Assembly: GCA_964551735.1 (NCBI GenBank)
Contig: CAZKEF010000073.1
Coordinates: 1 to 18,299, forward strand
Direction of reading: 5' to 3'
Source of the DNA: DAOUAT01 sp964551735
Lineage (GTDB): Bacteria; Chloroflexota; Anaerolineae; CG2-30-64-16
Length of the DNA stretch: 18,299 bases
In this document: positions 6,254 through 13,863 of the stretch, piece after piece
How the letters are laid out: the number at the start of each line of letters is the position of its first letter
Numbering within the stretch: position 1 is the stretch's first letter
Translations under genes and position numbers: made by a program
The notes under the pieces: generated by a model
Databases searched by the model: none
Seen by the model: the letters and a program-made list of their open reading frames with translations, nothing else
What the model was told of the DNA's origin: nothing

Positions 6254-7216
6254 CTATCCGCTGAGCGCCTGTTCTTCCAGCGCCAGGACCCTGCGTGCGG
6301 CTACGTCATCGGTGACCAACACGTTGAGGTATCGCCCGCGCAGCGCGCCCAGGATCGCCTCAGCTTTGGCTGCGCCGCCGGCAACGGCGATCACCAGCTT
6401 TTTGCCCAGCAGTGTCTTGATGCCGATGCCCGCCGCCCGTTGATTGACTTCTACATCCAGAAAGTAGCCGTGGATGTCAAAGAACTGCCCCACCATGTGA
6501 CCCACCGCGCCCTGATCGCGCAGCCAGGATAACTCGCGTTCGCTCAGGTAGCCGGCCCAGATCATGCTGGAGGCGCCGGGGGCCAGCGAGCCAATGCCCA
6601 GCAGGATGATGTTGGCGCGGCGCGCTAACGAGAAGGTCTCGAAGATCTGGGGTGATTGGAGCAGCGCGTCGCGTGTGCGCACATTGTCCACCAGCAGTGG
6701 CACCGGCAGGTAGCGGAACTCGCCGCCGTAGGTCTTTGCCAGGCCGCGCGCCAACTCGGGCCCATCAATCAATGGGTTGTCCGATCCCAGCGCGCCGATG
6801 ATCGGAACGACAGTGATGGCTGCCTTCCGACTGGGGATCAGGGCGTTGATGGTGCTGGCCAACGAACGCCCGTATGAAATGCCCAGGATCGCCCCATCAT
6901 AGAGCTCACGATCGAGCAGGCGGGCGGCCAGGGTCCCCATGCCGTCGCGTGCTTCTTCTTCGGCGCGGCCTTTGCTCATCAGGACATGGGCCTCTCGCAA
7001 CCTGAACCGGGCAAGAAGACGTTTTTCCAGATTTTGGTCGCGTTCCCATGGGTAATCAATGACGATCCTGACGATGCCGCGTTCCTGTGCTTGCTGCAAC
7101 AGGCGGGACACTGTGGAGCGGGAAGCGTTGATCTGGCGGCCGATCTCGTCCTGGGTCTTGTGATTTTGATAGTAATCACGGGCGACTTGGGCCAGAAGTT
7201 CGTCGCGGTCTCTCAT
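6254..7216 (-). CDS. SorC/DeoR-type sugar-binding transcriptional regulator
   Basis: The 320-residue protein has an N-terminal helix-turn-helix (about 20-42, TQDEIGRQINASRSTVSRLL) and a long C-terminal sugar-phosphate-binding domain of the SorC family. Recognisable elements are GTLAARLL, GISYGRSL, GIGSLAPGASSM and the closing VAGGAAKAEAILGALRGRYLNVLVTDD. I chose the ATG at 7216 because GGGAG lies 8 bp upstream and the protein then begins MRDRDELLAQVARDYY, as relatives do. An upstream in-frame ATG at 7261 has no such site and lies close to the predicted transcription start. It is divergent from ulaG with a shared 199-bp region. It is therefore the likely regulator of the ascorbate-type cluster, with a pathway sugar phosphate as effector. 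Escherichia coli uses the DeoR-family UlaR instead. Confidence 0.9.
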   Translation of the reverse strand: MRDRDELLAQVARDYYQNHKTQDEIGRQINASRSTVSRLLQQAQERGIVRIVIDYPWERDQNLEKRLLARFRLREAHVLMSKGRAEEEARDGMGTLAARLLDRELYDGAILGISYGRSLASTINALIPSRKAAITVVPIIGALGSDNPLIDGPELARGLAKTYGGEFRYLPVPLLVDNVRTRDALLQSPQIFETFSLARRANIILLGIGSLAPGASSMIWAGYLSERELSWLRDQGAVGHMVGQFFDIHGYFLDVEVNQRAAGIGIKTLLGKKLVIAVAGGAAKAEAILGALRGRYLNVLVTDDVAARRVLALEEQALSG

Positions 7217-7250
7217 GGCGCTATCTCCCTTTGCACTGAAAGATATCACG

Positions 7251-7264
7251 GATGTGTGCACATC
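7251..7264. promoter_or_regulatory. Candidate operator of the SorC-type regulator
   Basis: GATGTG (7251-7256) and CACATC (7259-7264) form an inverted repeat, flanked by the looser pair TGAAAGAT (7237-7244) and ATCTTTTCA (7262-7270). It lies just downstream of the regulator's predicted start point. A related TGCAC-4-GTGCA repeat followed by TCTT lies at 7319-7332, upstream of the ulaG -35. Two similar sites in a divergent region fit joint control, but the assignment is inference. Confidence 0.5.
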
Positions 7265-7273
7265 TTTTCAGAT

Positions 7274-7302
7274 ATTCTATATTTCCGAGGCTAATGTGTC
7301 AA
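7274..7302 (-). promoter_or_regulatory. Promoter of the SorC-type regulator
   Basis: On the minus strand TTGACA (7302-7297), a 17-bp spacer, and TAGAAT (7279-7274). The start point near 7267 gives a leader of about 50 nt. Confidence 0.75.
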
Positions 7303-7349
7303 GTGATCGGTAGAGAATTGCACGTCTGTGCATCTTGTCGAGAAAACGA

Positions 7350-7378
7350 TTGACGCGCGCGCTGCATTGTGCTAGAGT
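7350..7378 (+). promoter_or_regulatory. Probable promoter of the ascorbate-type cluster
   Basis: TTGACG (7350-7355), a 17-bp spacer, and TAGAGT (7373-7378) lie 38 bp before the ulaG start. The -35 is good and the -10 is moderate, as expected for a regulated promoter. Confidence 0.6.
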
Positions 7379-7415
7379 CAACATGCAGTCTTAAACTTTC
7401 CTAAGGAGCGTGTCA

Positions 7416-8480
7416 ATGAGCAAAGTTGACGAGATCACGCGCGAATCCTGGCTCTTGAGCACCTTCCCCGAATGGGGCACCTGGCTCAACGAGGAAATCG
7501 AAGCGGAGGTGGTGGCCCCAGGCACCTTCGCCATGTGGTGGCTGGGCTGCACCGGCATCTGGGTGAAGTCCGAGGGCGGCGCCAACCTCAGCATCGACCT
7601 GTGGGTGGGAACTGGCAAGCGGACGCGCCAGAACCCCTTGATGGCTGCGCAGCATCAGATGCAGCGCATGACCGGTTGTCAGAAGCTCCAGCTCAACCGC
7701 CGAAACATCCCCTGTGTCATTGACCCCTTCGCCATCCGGCAGATTGATGCGGTGATCGCCACTCACGATCACGGCGATCACGTGGATGCCACCGTGGCGG
7801 CCGCGGTACTCCACAACTGCGATCCATCCGTCCCGTTTATCGGCCCCCAGGCGTGTGTTGAACTCTGGGTCAAGTGGGGTGTGCCGGCCGAGCGCTGTAT
7901 CGCTGTGAAACCGGGCGATGTGGTCAAGATCAAGGACGTCGAGCTGCTGGCGCTCGATTCCTTTGACCGCACCGAGCTGGTCACAGCGCCCAAGGGCGTT
8001 ACACTGGCTGGGAATCCGCTCCAGGACATGGACGAGAAAGCGGTCAATTACCTTGTCAGAACCCCCGGCGGCAACCTTTACCATAGCGGCGACTCGCACT
8101 ACTCCAACTACTACGCCAAGCACGGCAATGATCACCATGTTGATGTGGCCCTGGCCTCCTTCGGCGAGAACCCGCGCGGGGTCACCGACAAGATGACCTC
8201 CGTGGATATCCTACGCATGGCCGAGTGCCTCAACGCCAGGGTCGTTATCCCCATCCACCATGATCTATGGACGAACTTCCAGGCCGATCCCCGAGAAATC
8301 CTCGTGCTGTGGGAGATGAAGAAGGACCGTCTGCAGTATCAGTTCAAGCCCTTCATCTGGCAAGTGGGCGGCAAGTTTGTCTACCCCAATGACAAAGATC
8401 GGCTTCAATACCAGTACGAACGCGGCTTCGATGACGTGTTCACCCTGGAGCCGGATCTGCCCTTCAAATCGTTCCTGTAA
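7416..8480 (+). CDS. ulaG: L-ascorbate-6-phosphate lactonase UlaG
   Basis: The 354-residue protein is collinear with Escherichia coli UlaG and of the same length. It opens MSKVDEITRESWLLSTFPEW, has APGTFAMWWLGCTGIW (34-49), the metallo-beta-lactamase motif HDHGDH (117-122), NLYHSGDSHYSNYYAKHGN and GENPRGVTDKMTS, and ends FTLEPDLPFKSFL. UlaG is a cytoplasmic Mn-dependent enzyme that opens the lactone ring of L-ascorbate 6-phosphate to give 3-keto-L-gulonate 6-phosphate. The start is set at ATG 7416, 7 bp after AAGGAG; a GTG at 7410 would sit too close. It is the first gene of the plus-strand cluster. Its substrate is phosphorylated, so the cell must make ascorbate 6-phosphate although no PTS is seen nearby. 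Confidence 0.96.
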   Translation: MSKVDEITRESWLLSTFPEWGTWLNEEIEAEVVAPGTFAMWWLGCTGIWVKSEGGANLSIDLWVGTGKRTRQNPLMAAQHQMQRMTGCQKLQLNRRNIPCVIDPFAIRQIDAVIATHDHGDHVDATVAAAVLHNCDPSVPFIGPQACVELWVKWGVPAERCIAVKPGDVVKIKDVELLALDSFDRTELVTAPKGVTLAGNPLQDMDEKAVNYLVRTPGGNLYHSGDSHYSNYYAKHGNDHHVDVALASFGENPRGVTDKMTSVDILRMAECLNARVVIPIHHDLWTNFQADPREILVLWEMKKDRLQYQFKPFIWQVGGKFVYPNDKDRLQYQYERGFDDVFTLEPDLPFKSFL

Positions 8481-8572
8481 TGCGGGTGCCCCCGCCCTGC
8501 GCACGTTGGCTGCGTCACGGGCCCAGGCGTCCGGTGATTTGCTACCCATCCATATCTTCAGAGGAGAGGAAC

Positions 8573-11308
8573 ATGAAGCACAGTAACACCTATCGGCTCG
8601 TGGCCCTGGCCATGTTGGTGGTCATGTTGGTCACTGCTTCCTGCGGGGGCGCCCAGACGACACCGGCCTCCGAACCGACCGCAGTTGTCGAGCAGCCGAA
8701 GGCCGTTGAGGGGCCAACGGCTGAGGCGCAGCCGAAGGCTGCCGACCAGCCTGCCCCGGCCGCCGGTGGCGGATCTGCTGGCGGTGCAACTGCCTGGATG
8801 AAGCGCTATGCCGGCGAGACGATCGTGGTGAGTTGGCCGTCGCTGTCGCACTTCCAGGTAGCGGCGCAGTTGATCCCGCAGTTCGAGGAAGAGACGGGGA
8901 TTATGGTCGAGACGGAGTTCATCGACTACGTGAGCCTGCACGACAAGCAGGTGTTGGAGATGAGCAAGCCGCAGGGCGACTACGACGTGGTGGCCTGGAC
9001 CATCTTCTGGAAGAACGAGTACGTCAGCAAGGGGCTGTTGCAGCCGCTCTCGCAATACTTCGGCAACCCGACCCTGGTGTTGCCCGACTACGATCCCGAC
9101 GACCTGGTCAAATCCTACCTGATCTCAGGCTCAGCCGTCGGCGGCAAGAAGGGCTACCTGGAAGGCATCGGCCAGGCCATGTATGGTGTGCCGTTCGGTG
9201 CGGAGACGTCGATCCTGGCGTATCGCAAGGACATCTTTGAGGCGAACAACCTGAAGGTGCCGGAGACCTACGACGAGCTGTTGGAGACGGCGAAGTGGAT
9301 CACGGAGAACGTGGACGGCGTGGCGGGCATGACCAGCCGCGGCTCGGCGGGGCACCAGGTGGTGCACGCGTGGCTGCTGCATCTGAACCCGTTCGGCGGG
9401 TCGGTGTTCGATGACAACTTTGAGCCGATCGTGAACAATGCGGCGGGCGTGGCGGCGGCCAATGCGCTGAAGGAGATCATTGCGAACTCACCGCCCGGCG
9501 TGGAGGCGTACGGGTTCGGCGAGGAAGTGAACGCGTTCCTGCAGGGCGAGGCGGCGATGTTCCTGGATGCGCACAAGATTGCGGCGCAGAGCCGGGATCC
9601 GAACCAGAGCAAGGTGATCGACAAGGTGGGCTTTGCGCTGCACCCGACGCAGGCGACGTGCGGGTCTGAGACCGGCGGGCAGGCGATGGGCATCCCGGCG
9701 AACTCGCAGCACAAGGAAGCGGCGTTCCTGTTCGTTCAGTGGATGACGAGCAAGGCGACGGACAAGCAGTTGGCGGAGATCGGCGCGGATGTGGTCCGCA
9801 ACTCGACGCTGGCGGATCCGGCGCTGCAGGCGAAGTACACGGAGTACCCGGTGCTGCTGGAGCAGTTGAAGTGTGCGGCGACCGACTGGCGGCCGCTGAT
9901 CCCGGAGTGGGGTGCGATCAATGCGCCGATCCTGGGGGTGAAGCTGAGCGAGTTCGCCACCGGCCAGAAGGATGCGCAAACGGCCCTGGACGAGGCCGCG
10001 GTGCTGATCCGCGAGGAAATGGCCCGCGCCGGCTACTACGATACGACCGAGCAGCGCCTTAAGAAGTATGCGGGCGAGACGATTGTGGTGAGTTGGCCGT
10101 CGCTGGCACACTTCCAGGTGGCGGCGCAGTTGATCCCGCAGTTCGAGGAAGAGACGGGGATTATGGTCGAGACGGAGTTCATCGACTACGTGAGCCTGCA
10201 CGACAAGCAGGTGTTGGAGATGAGCAAGCCGCAGGGCGACTACGACGTGGTGGCCTGGACCATCTTCTGGAAGAACGAGTACGTCAGCAAGGGGCTGTTG
10301 CAGCCGCTCTCGCAATACTTCGGCAACCCGACCCTGGTGTTGCCCGACTACGATCCCGACGACCTGGTCAAATCCTACCTGATCTCAGGCTCAGCCGTCG
10401 GCGGCAAGAAGGGCTACCTGGAAGGCATCGGCCAGGCCATGTATGGTGTGCCGTTCGGTGCGGAGACGTCGATCCTGGCGTATCGCAAGGACATCTTTGA
10501 GGCGAACAACCTGAAGGTGCCGGAGACCTACGACGAGCTGTTGGAGACGGCGAAGTGGATCACGGAGAACGTGGACGGCGTGGCGGGCATGACCAGCCGC
10601 GGCTCGGCGGGGCACCAGGTGGTGCACGCGTGGCTGCTGCATCTGAACCCGTTCGGCGGGTCGGTGTTCGATGACAACTTTGAGCCGATCGTGAACAATG
10701 CGGCGGGCGTGGCGGCGGCCAATGCGCTGAAGGAGATCATTGCGAACTCACCGCCCGGCGTGGAGGCGTACGGGTTCGGCGAGGAAGTGAACGCGTTCCT
10801 GCAGGGCGAGGCGGCGATGTTCCTGGATGCGCACAAGATTGCGGCGCAGAGCCGGGATCCGAACCAGAGCAAGGTGATCGACAAGGTGGGCTTTGCGCTG
10901 CACCCGACGCAGGCGACGTGCGGGTCTGAGACCGGCGGGCAGGCGATGGGCATCCCGGCGAACTCGCAGCACAAGGAAGCGGCGTTCCTGTTCGTTCAGT
11001 GGATGACGAGCAAGGCGACGGACAAGCAGTTGGCGGAGATCGGCGCGGATGTGGTCCGCAACTCGACGCTGGCGGATCCGGCGCTGCAGGCGAAGTACAC
11101 GGAGTACCCGGTGCTGCTGGAGCAGTTGAAGTGTGCGGCGACCGACTGGCGGCCGCTGATCCCGGAGTGGGGTGCGATCAATGCGCCGATCCTGGGGGTG
11201 AAGCTGAGCGAGTTCGCCACCGGCCAGAAGGATGCGCAAACGGCCCTGGACGAGGCCGCGGTGCTGATCCGCGAGGAAATGGCCCGCGCCGGCTACTATC
11301 AGAAGTGA
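8573..11308 (+). CDS. Lipoprotein with two fused CUT1 solute-binding domains
   Basis: The 911-residue protein starts with a lipoprotein signal (hydrophobic 9-20, TASC with Cys24), then a low-complexity Thr/Pro/Ala/Glu linker to about 78. Two family-1 extracellular solute-binding domains follow, each about 410 residues: 79-487 and 499-911. Both begin YAGETIVVSWPSL and end EEMARAGYY, joined by a short DTTEQRLKK bridge. Each domain alone has the usual size for the family, so this is an in-frame tandem duplication and not a longer family. The start at 8573 is supported by GAGGAGAGGA just upstream. The gene stands between ulaG and two CUT1 permeases, so it should capture the cluster's substrate outside the membrane. 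Ligand identity, probably ascorbate or a relative, is inferred from context only. Confidence 0.93.
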   Translation: MKHSNTYRLVALAMLVVMLVTASCGGAQTTPASEPTAVVEQPKAVEGPTAEAQPKAADQPAPAAGGGSAGGATAWMKRYAGETIVVSWPSLSHFQVAAQLIPQFEEETGIMVETEFIDYVSLHDKQVLEMSKPQGDYDVVAWTIFWKNEYVSKGLLQPLSQYFGNPTLVLPDYDPDDLVKSYLISGSAVGGKKGYLEGIGQAMYGVPFGAETSILAYRKDIFEANNLKVPETYDELLETAKWITENVDGVAGMTSRGSAGHQVVHAWLLHLNPFGGSVFDDNFEPIVNNAAGVAAANALKEIIANSPPGVEAYGFGEEVNAFLQGEAAMFLDAHKIAAQSRDPNQSKVIDKVGFALHPTQATCGSETGGQAMGIPANSQHKEAAFLFVQWMTSKATDKQLAEIGADVVRNSTLADPALQAKYTEYPVLLEQLKCAATDWRPLIPEWGAINAPILGVKLSEFATGQKDAQTALDEAAVLIREEMARAGYYDTTEQRLKKYAGETIVVSWPSLAHFQVAAQLIPQFEEETGIMVETEFIDYVSLHDKQVLEMSKPQGDYDVVAWTIFWKNEYVSKGLLQPLSQYFGNPTLVLPDYDPDDLVKSYLISGSAVGGKKGYLEGIGQAMYGVPFGAETSILAYRKDIFEANNLKVPETYDELLETAKWITENVDGVAGMTSRGSAGHQVVHAWLLHLNPFGGSVFDDNFEPIVNNAAGVAAANALKEIIANSPPGVEAYGFGEEVNAFLQGEAAMFLDAHKIAAQSRDPNQSKVIDKVGFALHPTQATCGSETGGQAMGIPANSQHKEAAFLFVQWMTSKATDKQLAEIGADVVRNSTLADPALQAKYTEYPVLLEQLKCAATDWRPLIPEWGAINAPILGVKLSEFATGQKDAQTALDEAAVLIREEMARAGYYQK
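8807..10038 (+). repeat. Tandem repeat unit 1 within the binding-protein gene
   Basis: This unit recurs at an offset of exactly 1260 bp. From 8861 to 10038 (1178 bp) I see no difference from 10121-11298. In the preceding 54 bp I count five differences, which include a Ser to Ala change. Confidence 0.95.
10067..11298 (+). repeat. Tandem repeat unit 2 within the binding-protein gene
   Basis: Second copy of the 1260-bp-spaced repeat, in the same frame and running almost to the stop codon. The copies diverge again at 11299, where unit 1 continues DTTEQRLKK and unit 2 ends QK-stop. Confidence 0.95.
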
Positions 11309-11325
11309 GTATCGGCTGATCTCAG

Positions 11326-11357
11326 TTGGGGGTAAGTCGAAGCTGGCTTACCCCCAA
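11326..11357 (+). terminator. Strong stem-loop after the binding-protein gene
   Basis: TTGGGGGTAAG (11326-11336) and CTTACCCCCAA (11347-11357) pair over 11 bp around a 10-nt loop, in the 67-bp gap before the first permease gene. No T-run follows, so full termination is unlikely. Hairpins at this place in sugar ABC operons often protect the upstream message so that binding protein is made in excess of permease. Confidence 0.6.
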
Positions 11358-11375
11358 TCACACCAGGAGGAGCCC

Positions 11376-12302
11376 ATGCCTCGTTCACTCAAGAACCCAC
11401 AGATCCTGACTGCGTTGGTGTTCATTTTGCCTGCCGCTCTCGTACTCATTATCGGCCTGATCGTGCCGCTGTTCAACGCCATTCAGTTGAGCTTTCACGA
11501 CTGGTCGATGGGCACGCCCTGGGAATCAAAGCAGTTGATCGGGCTGGATTCCTACGCGCGATTGCTGAAGGATGAGGCCGTACACACTTCCTTGTGGGTC
11601 ACGCTGCGTTATGCCTTCTGGATCCTGGTCATCGAGATGGTGGTCGGCATTGCGCTGGCGCTGTTGTTGGAGCGGCCGATCCGCGGCGCGGCTTTCTTCC
11701 GCACAATCTTCATCTTGCCGCTGATGGTCTCGCCGGTGGCTGTAGGCCTGATCTGGCGCTATCTCTACGATGGGCGCATCGGCATCATCAACTACTATCT
11801 GGAGGTGATCGGCAAGGCCGTGCCGATCCTGCAGAACGTCGGGTTCACCCGTCACGTGTTTTTGGGCGACCCCAATCTGGCGCTGCCGGCGTTGATCCTG
11901 ACCGACATCTGGCAGTGGACACCCTTCGTCTTCATCATCATCCTGGCGGGGTTACAGAGCGTGCCGGCTGAGGTGATGGAGGCGTCCATCATTGATGGCG
12001 CTAACTGGTGGCAGCAGATCATCACGGTCAAGCTGCCCATGATCCGCAGCATCATCCTGGTAACGCTGCTGCTGCGCCTCATCGACGTCTTTCGGGCGCT
12101 GGAAGTCATCTACACTATGACCTTCGGTGGTCCCGGCTTGAGCACTCAGGTGCTGTCTCTGCACATCTACAAAACAGCCTTCACCGCCCAGCAACTGGGC
12201 TACGCCTCAACCATCGCCATCCTGTTGATGGGCATCATCCTGGTCTTCAGCGTCCTGGTTCTGATGTATCAGAACCCCTTGAAAGAAAGGAGCGATTTTT
12301 AA
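11376..12302 (+). CDS. CUT1 ABC transporter permease (MalF/UgpA type)
   Basis: The 308-residue protein has six evident membrane segments, beginning near 12-33, and the cytoplasmic EAA loop at 199-221 (EVMEASIIDGAN...ITVKLP). That loop docks the ATPase. N-terminal PQILTALVFILPALVL-like and FFRTIFILPLMVSPVAVG stretches are typical of MalF/UgpA-type inner-membrane subunits. The start follows AGGAGG by 6 bp. The second permease starts 3 bp after its stop, so the pair is surely co-translated and forms a heterodimeric channel. No nucleotide-binding subunit is encoded nearby; CUT1 systems of this kind commonly borrow an MsmX/UgpC-like ATPase. Confidence 0.94.
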   Translation: MPRSLKNPQILTALVFILPAALVLIIGLIVPLFNAIQLSFHDWSMGTPWESKQLIGLDSYARLLKDEAVHTSLWVTLRYAFWILVIEMVVGIALALLLERPIRGAAFFRTIFILPLMVSPVAVGLIWRYLYDGRIGIINYYLEVIGKAVPILQNVGFTRHVFLGDPNLALPALILTDIWQWTPFVFIIILAGLQSVPAEVMEASIIDGANWWQQIITVKLPMIRSIILVTLLLRLIDVFRALEVIYTMTFGGPGLSTQVLSLHIYKTAFTAQQLGYASTIAILLMGIILVFSVLVLMYQNPLKERSDF

Positions 12303-12305
12303 GCC

Positions 12306-13181
12306 ATGACTGTGCAAGCTATGACCCCACCGGCGCAGCGACCGATGGCTCGCAAACGCTCCCCGATCAAAACAGCCGCCGTGCTGCACTATGCGGTGCT
12401 GATCCTGTTGTCCATCATCATCATCGTGCCCATCGGGCTGATGTTCATGAATTCGTTCAAGTTTCAGGTAGACATCCTGTCCCGCAAGCCGCAATGGATC
12501 TTCACGCCGACTCTGATCAACTATGAGACGATATTTACCAAGTACAGTTTCCTGCGCTACTTGGGGAATTCGGCACTGGTGGGCCTGGGTTCGACCCTGG
12601 TGACGCTGCTTTCGGCTGGCATGTGCGCCTATGCCATCACGCGGATGCGCTTCCCCGGCCGCGGCCTCATGGCCAACACCACCCTGATCATCCGCATGGT
12701 GCCTCCGGCCGTGCTGGCGGTGCCGATCTTCGCCTTGTGGGGCCTGTGGGGCATTGAGGATGGACGCCTCGGCCTGGTCCTGTTTTACACTGCCCTCAAT
12801 CTGCCCTTCGCCATCTGGCTGCTGATTGGCTTCATCCGCCAGATACCGGTCGAGCTGGAGGAGGCTGCGATTGTTGACGGCGCCAACGCCTTCCAGGTCT
12901 TCTTCCGCATTCTGCTGCCGCTGATGCGAGCCGGCTTTGCGGTTGCGGCCATCTTCACCTTCCGCATCGCCTGGAACGAGTTCATCCTGGCCCTGATCCT
13001 GACGAACCGCTTTACCCGCACCCTGCCTGTGCAGACAACCCTGTTCCTGACCGAGCAGGGTGTCGAATGGGGGCCGGTAATGGCGATGGGTTCGATCCTG
13101 GTCGTCCCGCCGCTGGTGATCACCTTCTTCGCAGCCCGCCAGATCATCCAGGGCCTGACCGCGGGCGCGGTAAAGGGGTGA
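12306..13181 (+). CDS. CUT1 ABC transporter permease (MalG/UgpE type)
   Basis: The 291-residue protein has an N-terminal basic stretch (RKRSPIK), six membrane segments and the EAA loop at 184-206 (ELEEAAIVDGAN...RILLP). NSALVGLGSTLVTLLSAG, FPGRGLMANTTLIIRMVPP and IAWNEFILALILT are characteristic of MalG/UgpE-type subunits. The start lies 3 bp after the upstream permease stop. AGGAG is 13 bp away, which is long, so coupling probably helps. The C terminus RQIIQGLTAGAVKG is the usual end of these proteins, showing that the gene is complete. Confidence 0.94.
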   Translation: MTVQAMTPPAQRPMARKRSPIKTAAVLHYAVLILLSIIIIVPIGLMFMNSFKFQVDILSRKPQWIFTPTLINYETIFTKYSFLRYLGNSALVGLGSTLVTLLSAGMCAYAITRMRFPGRGLMANTTLIIRMVPPAVLAVPIFALWGLWGIEDGRLGLVLFYTALNLPFAIWLLIGFIRQIPVELEEAAIVDGANAFQVFFRILLPLMRAGFAVAAIFTFRIAWNEFILALILTNRFTRTLPVQTTLFLTEQGVEWGPVMAMGSILVVPPLVITFFAARQIIQGLTAGAVKG

Positions 13182-13187
13182 TGGGAA

Positions 13188-13853
13188 ATGACAATACACG
13201 ACCGCCCCAAGCTGCAAATCGCGCTTGACTTAACTGACCTGCCGGCCGCGCTGGCGCCGCTGCAGAAAGCTGCGCCCCACCTGGACGTCATCGAATGCGG
13301 CACGATCCTGTGCCTGGCCGAGGGGATGCACGCGGTGCGCATCATCCGCAGCCTGTTCCCCGACAAGCCGATCCTGGCCGATGTGCGCATCGCCGAAGCC
13401 GGCAGCCTGATCTCCAAGATGGCGTTCGAGGCCGGCGCGAGCTGGGTTTCGGTGGTCAGCGGCGCGACCCTCACCACCGTCGAAGCCGTGATGAAAGAAG
13501 CGGCGAAACACCCGGCCGCGGAGGTGCAGGTCGAGCTGATTGACGGCTGGACCTGGGAGCAGGCGGCCGCGTGGCGCGACCTCGGCGTGCCCCAGGTGAT
13601 CACCCACCGCAGCCGCGACGCGGAGGCCAAGGGCGCGCTCACCTGGACCGGGCGCGATTTCGACGAGATCCGCCGCCTGGCCGACATGGGCTTCAAGGTC
13701 ACGGTCACCGGCGGCGTGAAGCCTGAGGAGATTCCGCTCTTCGCGGGCGTGCCGGTGTTCGTGTTCATCGCCGGCCGCGGGATCTACGCCGCGGCCGATC
13801 CGGCGGCGGCCGCGCGGCGTTTCCAGGATGCCATTGCGGCGACGTACAAATAA
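13188..13853 (+). CDS. ulaD: 3-keto-L-gulonate-6-phosphate decarboxylase-like UlaD
   Basis: The 221-residue beta/alpha barrel aligns along its length with Escherichia coli UlaD, which decarboxylates 3-keto-L-gulonate 6-phosphate to L-xylulose 5-phosphate. Conserved parts are IECGTILCLAEG (35-46), VELIDGWTWEQA, THRSRDAEA, FKVTVTGG and VFIAGRGI. These supply the equivalents of E33, E112, H136, R139, T169 and R192. The core motif is different: the family's DxKxxD (D62, K64, D67 in E. coli) reads DVRIAE here (D65, R67, E70). Loss of the Lys is unexpected because it stabilises the enediolate intermediate. Either Arg serves here or the reaction differs. The gene starts 6 bp after the permease stop. 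Confidence 0.9.
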   Translation: MTIHDRPKLQIALDLTDLPAALAPLQKAAPHLDVIECGTILCLAEGMHAVRIIRSLFPDKPILADVRIAEAGSLISKMAFEAGASWVSVVSGATLTTVEAVMKEAAKHPAAEVQVELIDGWTWEQAAAWRDLGVPQVITHRSRDAEAKGALTWTGRDFDEIRRLADMGFKVTVTGGVKPEEIPLFAGVPVFVFIAGRGIYAAADPAAAARRFQDAIAATYK

Positions 13854-13863
13854 AAGGATCCTG

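Noticed and set aside
8480..8572. 31-residue N-terminal extension of the binding protein
   Set aside because: ATG 8573 has a strong ribosome binding site and starts a proper lipoprotein signal; the extension would bury it.
8861..11298. Two separate binding-protein genes
   Set aside because: There is no stop, start or ribosome binding site at the 10039-10066 junction; the frame is continuous.
8807..11298. CRISPR array or other short-repeat array
   Set aside because: The only long repeat is a coding duplication of 1260 bp; no regularly spaced short repeats were found in the window.
12207..13217. 336-residue minus-strand open frame opposite the second permease
   Set aside because: His/Gln/Asp-rich reverse image of a membrane protein gene; a shadow.
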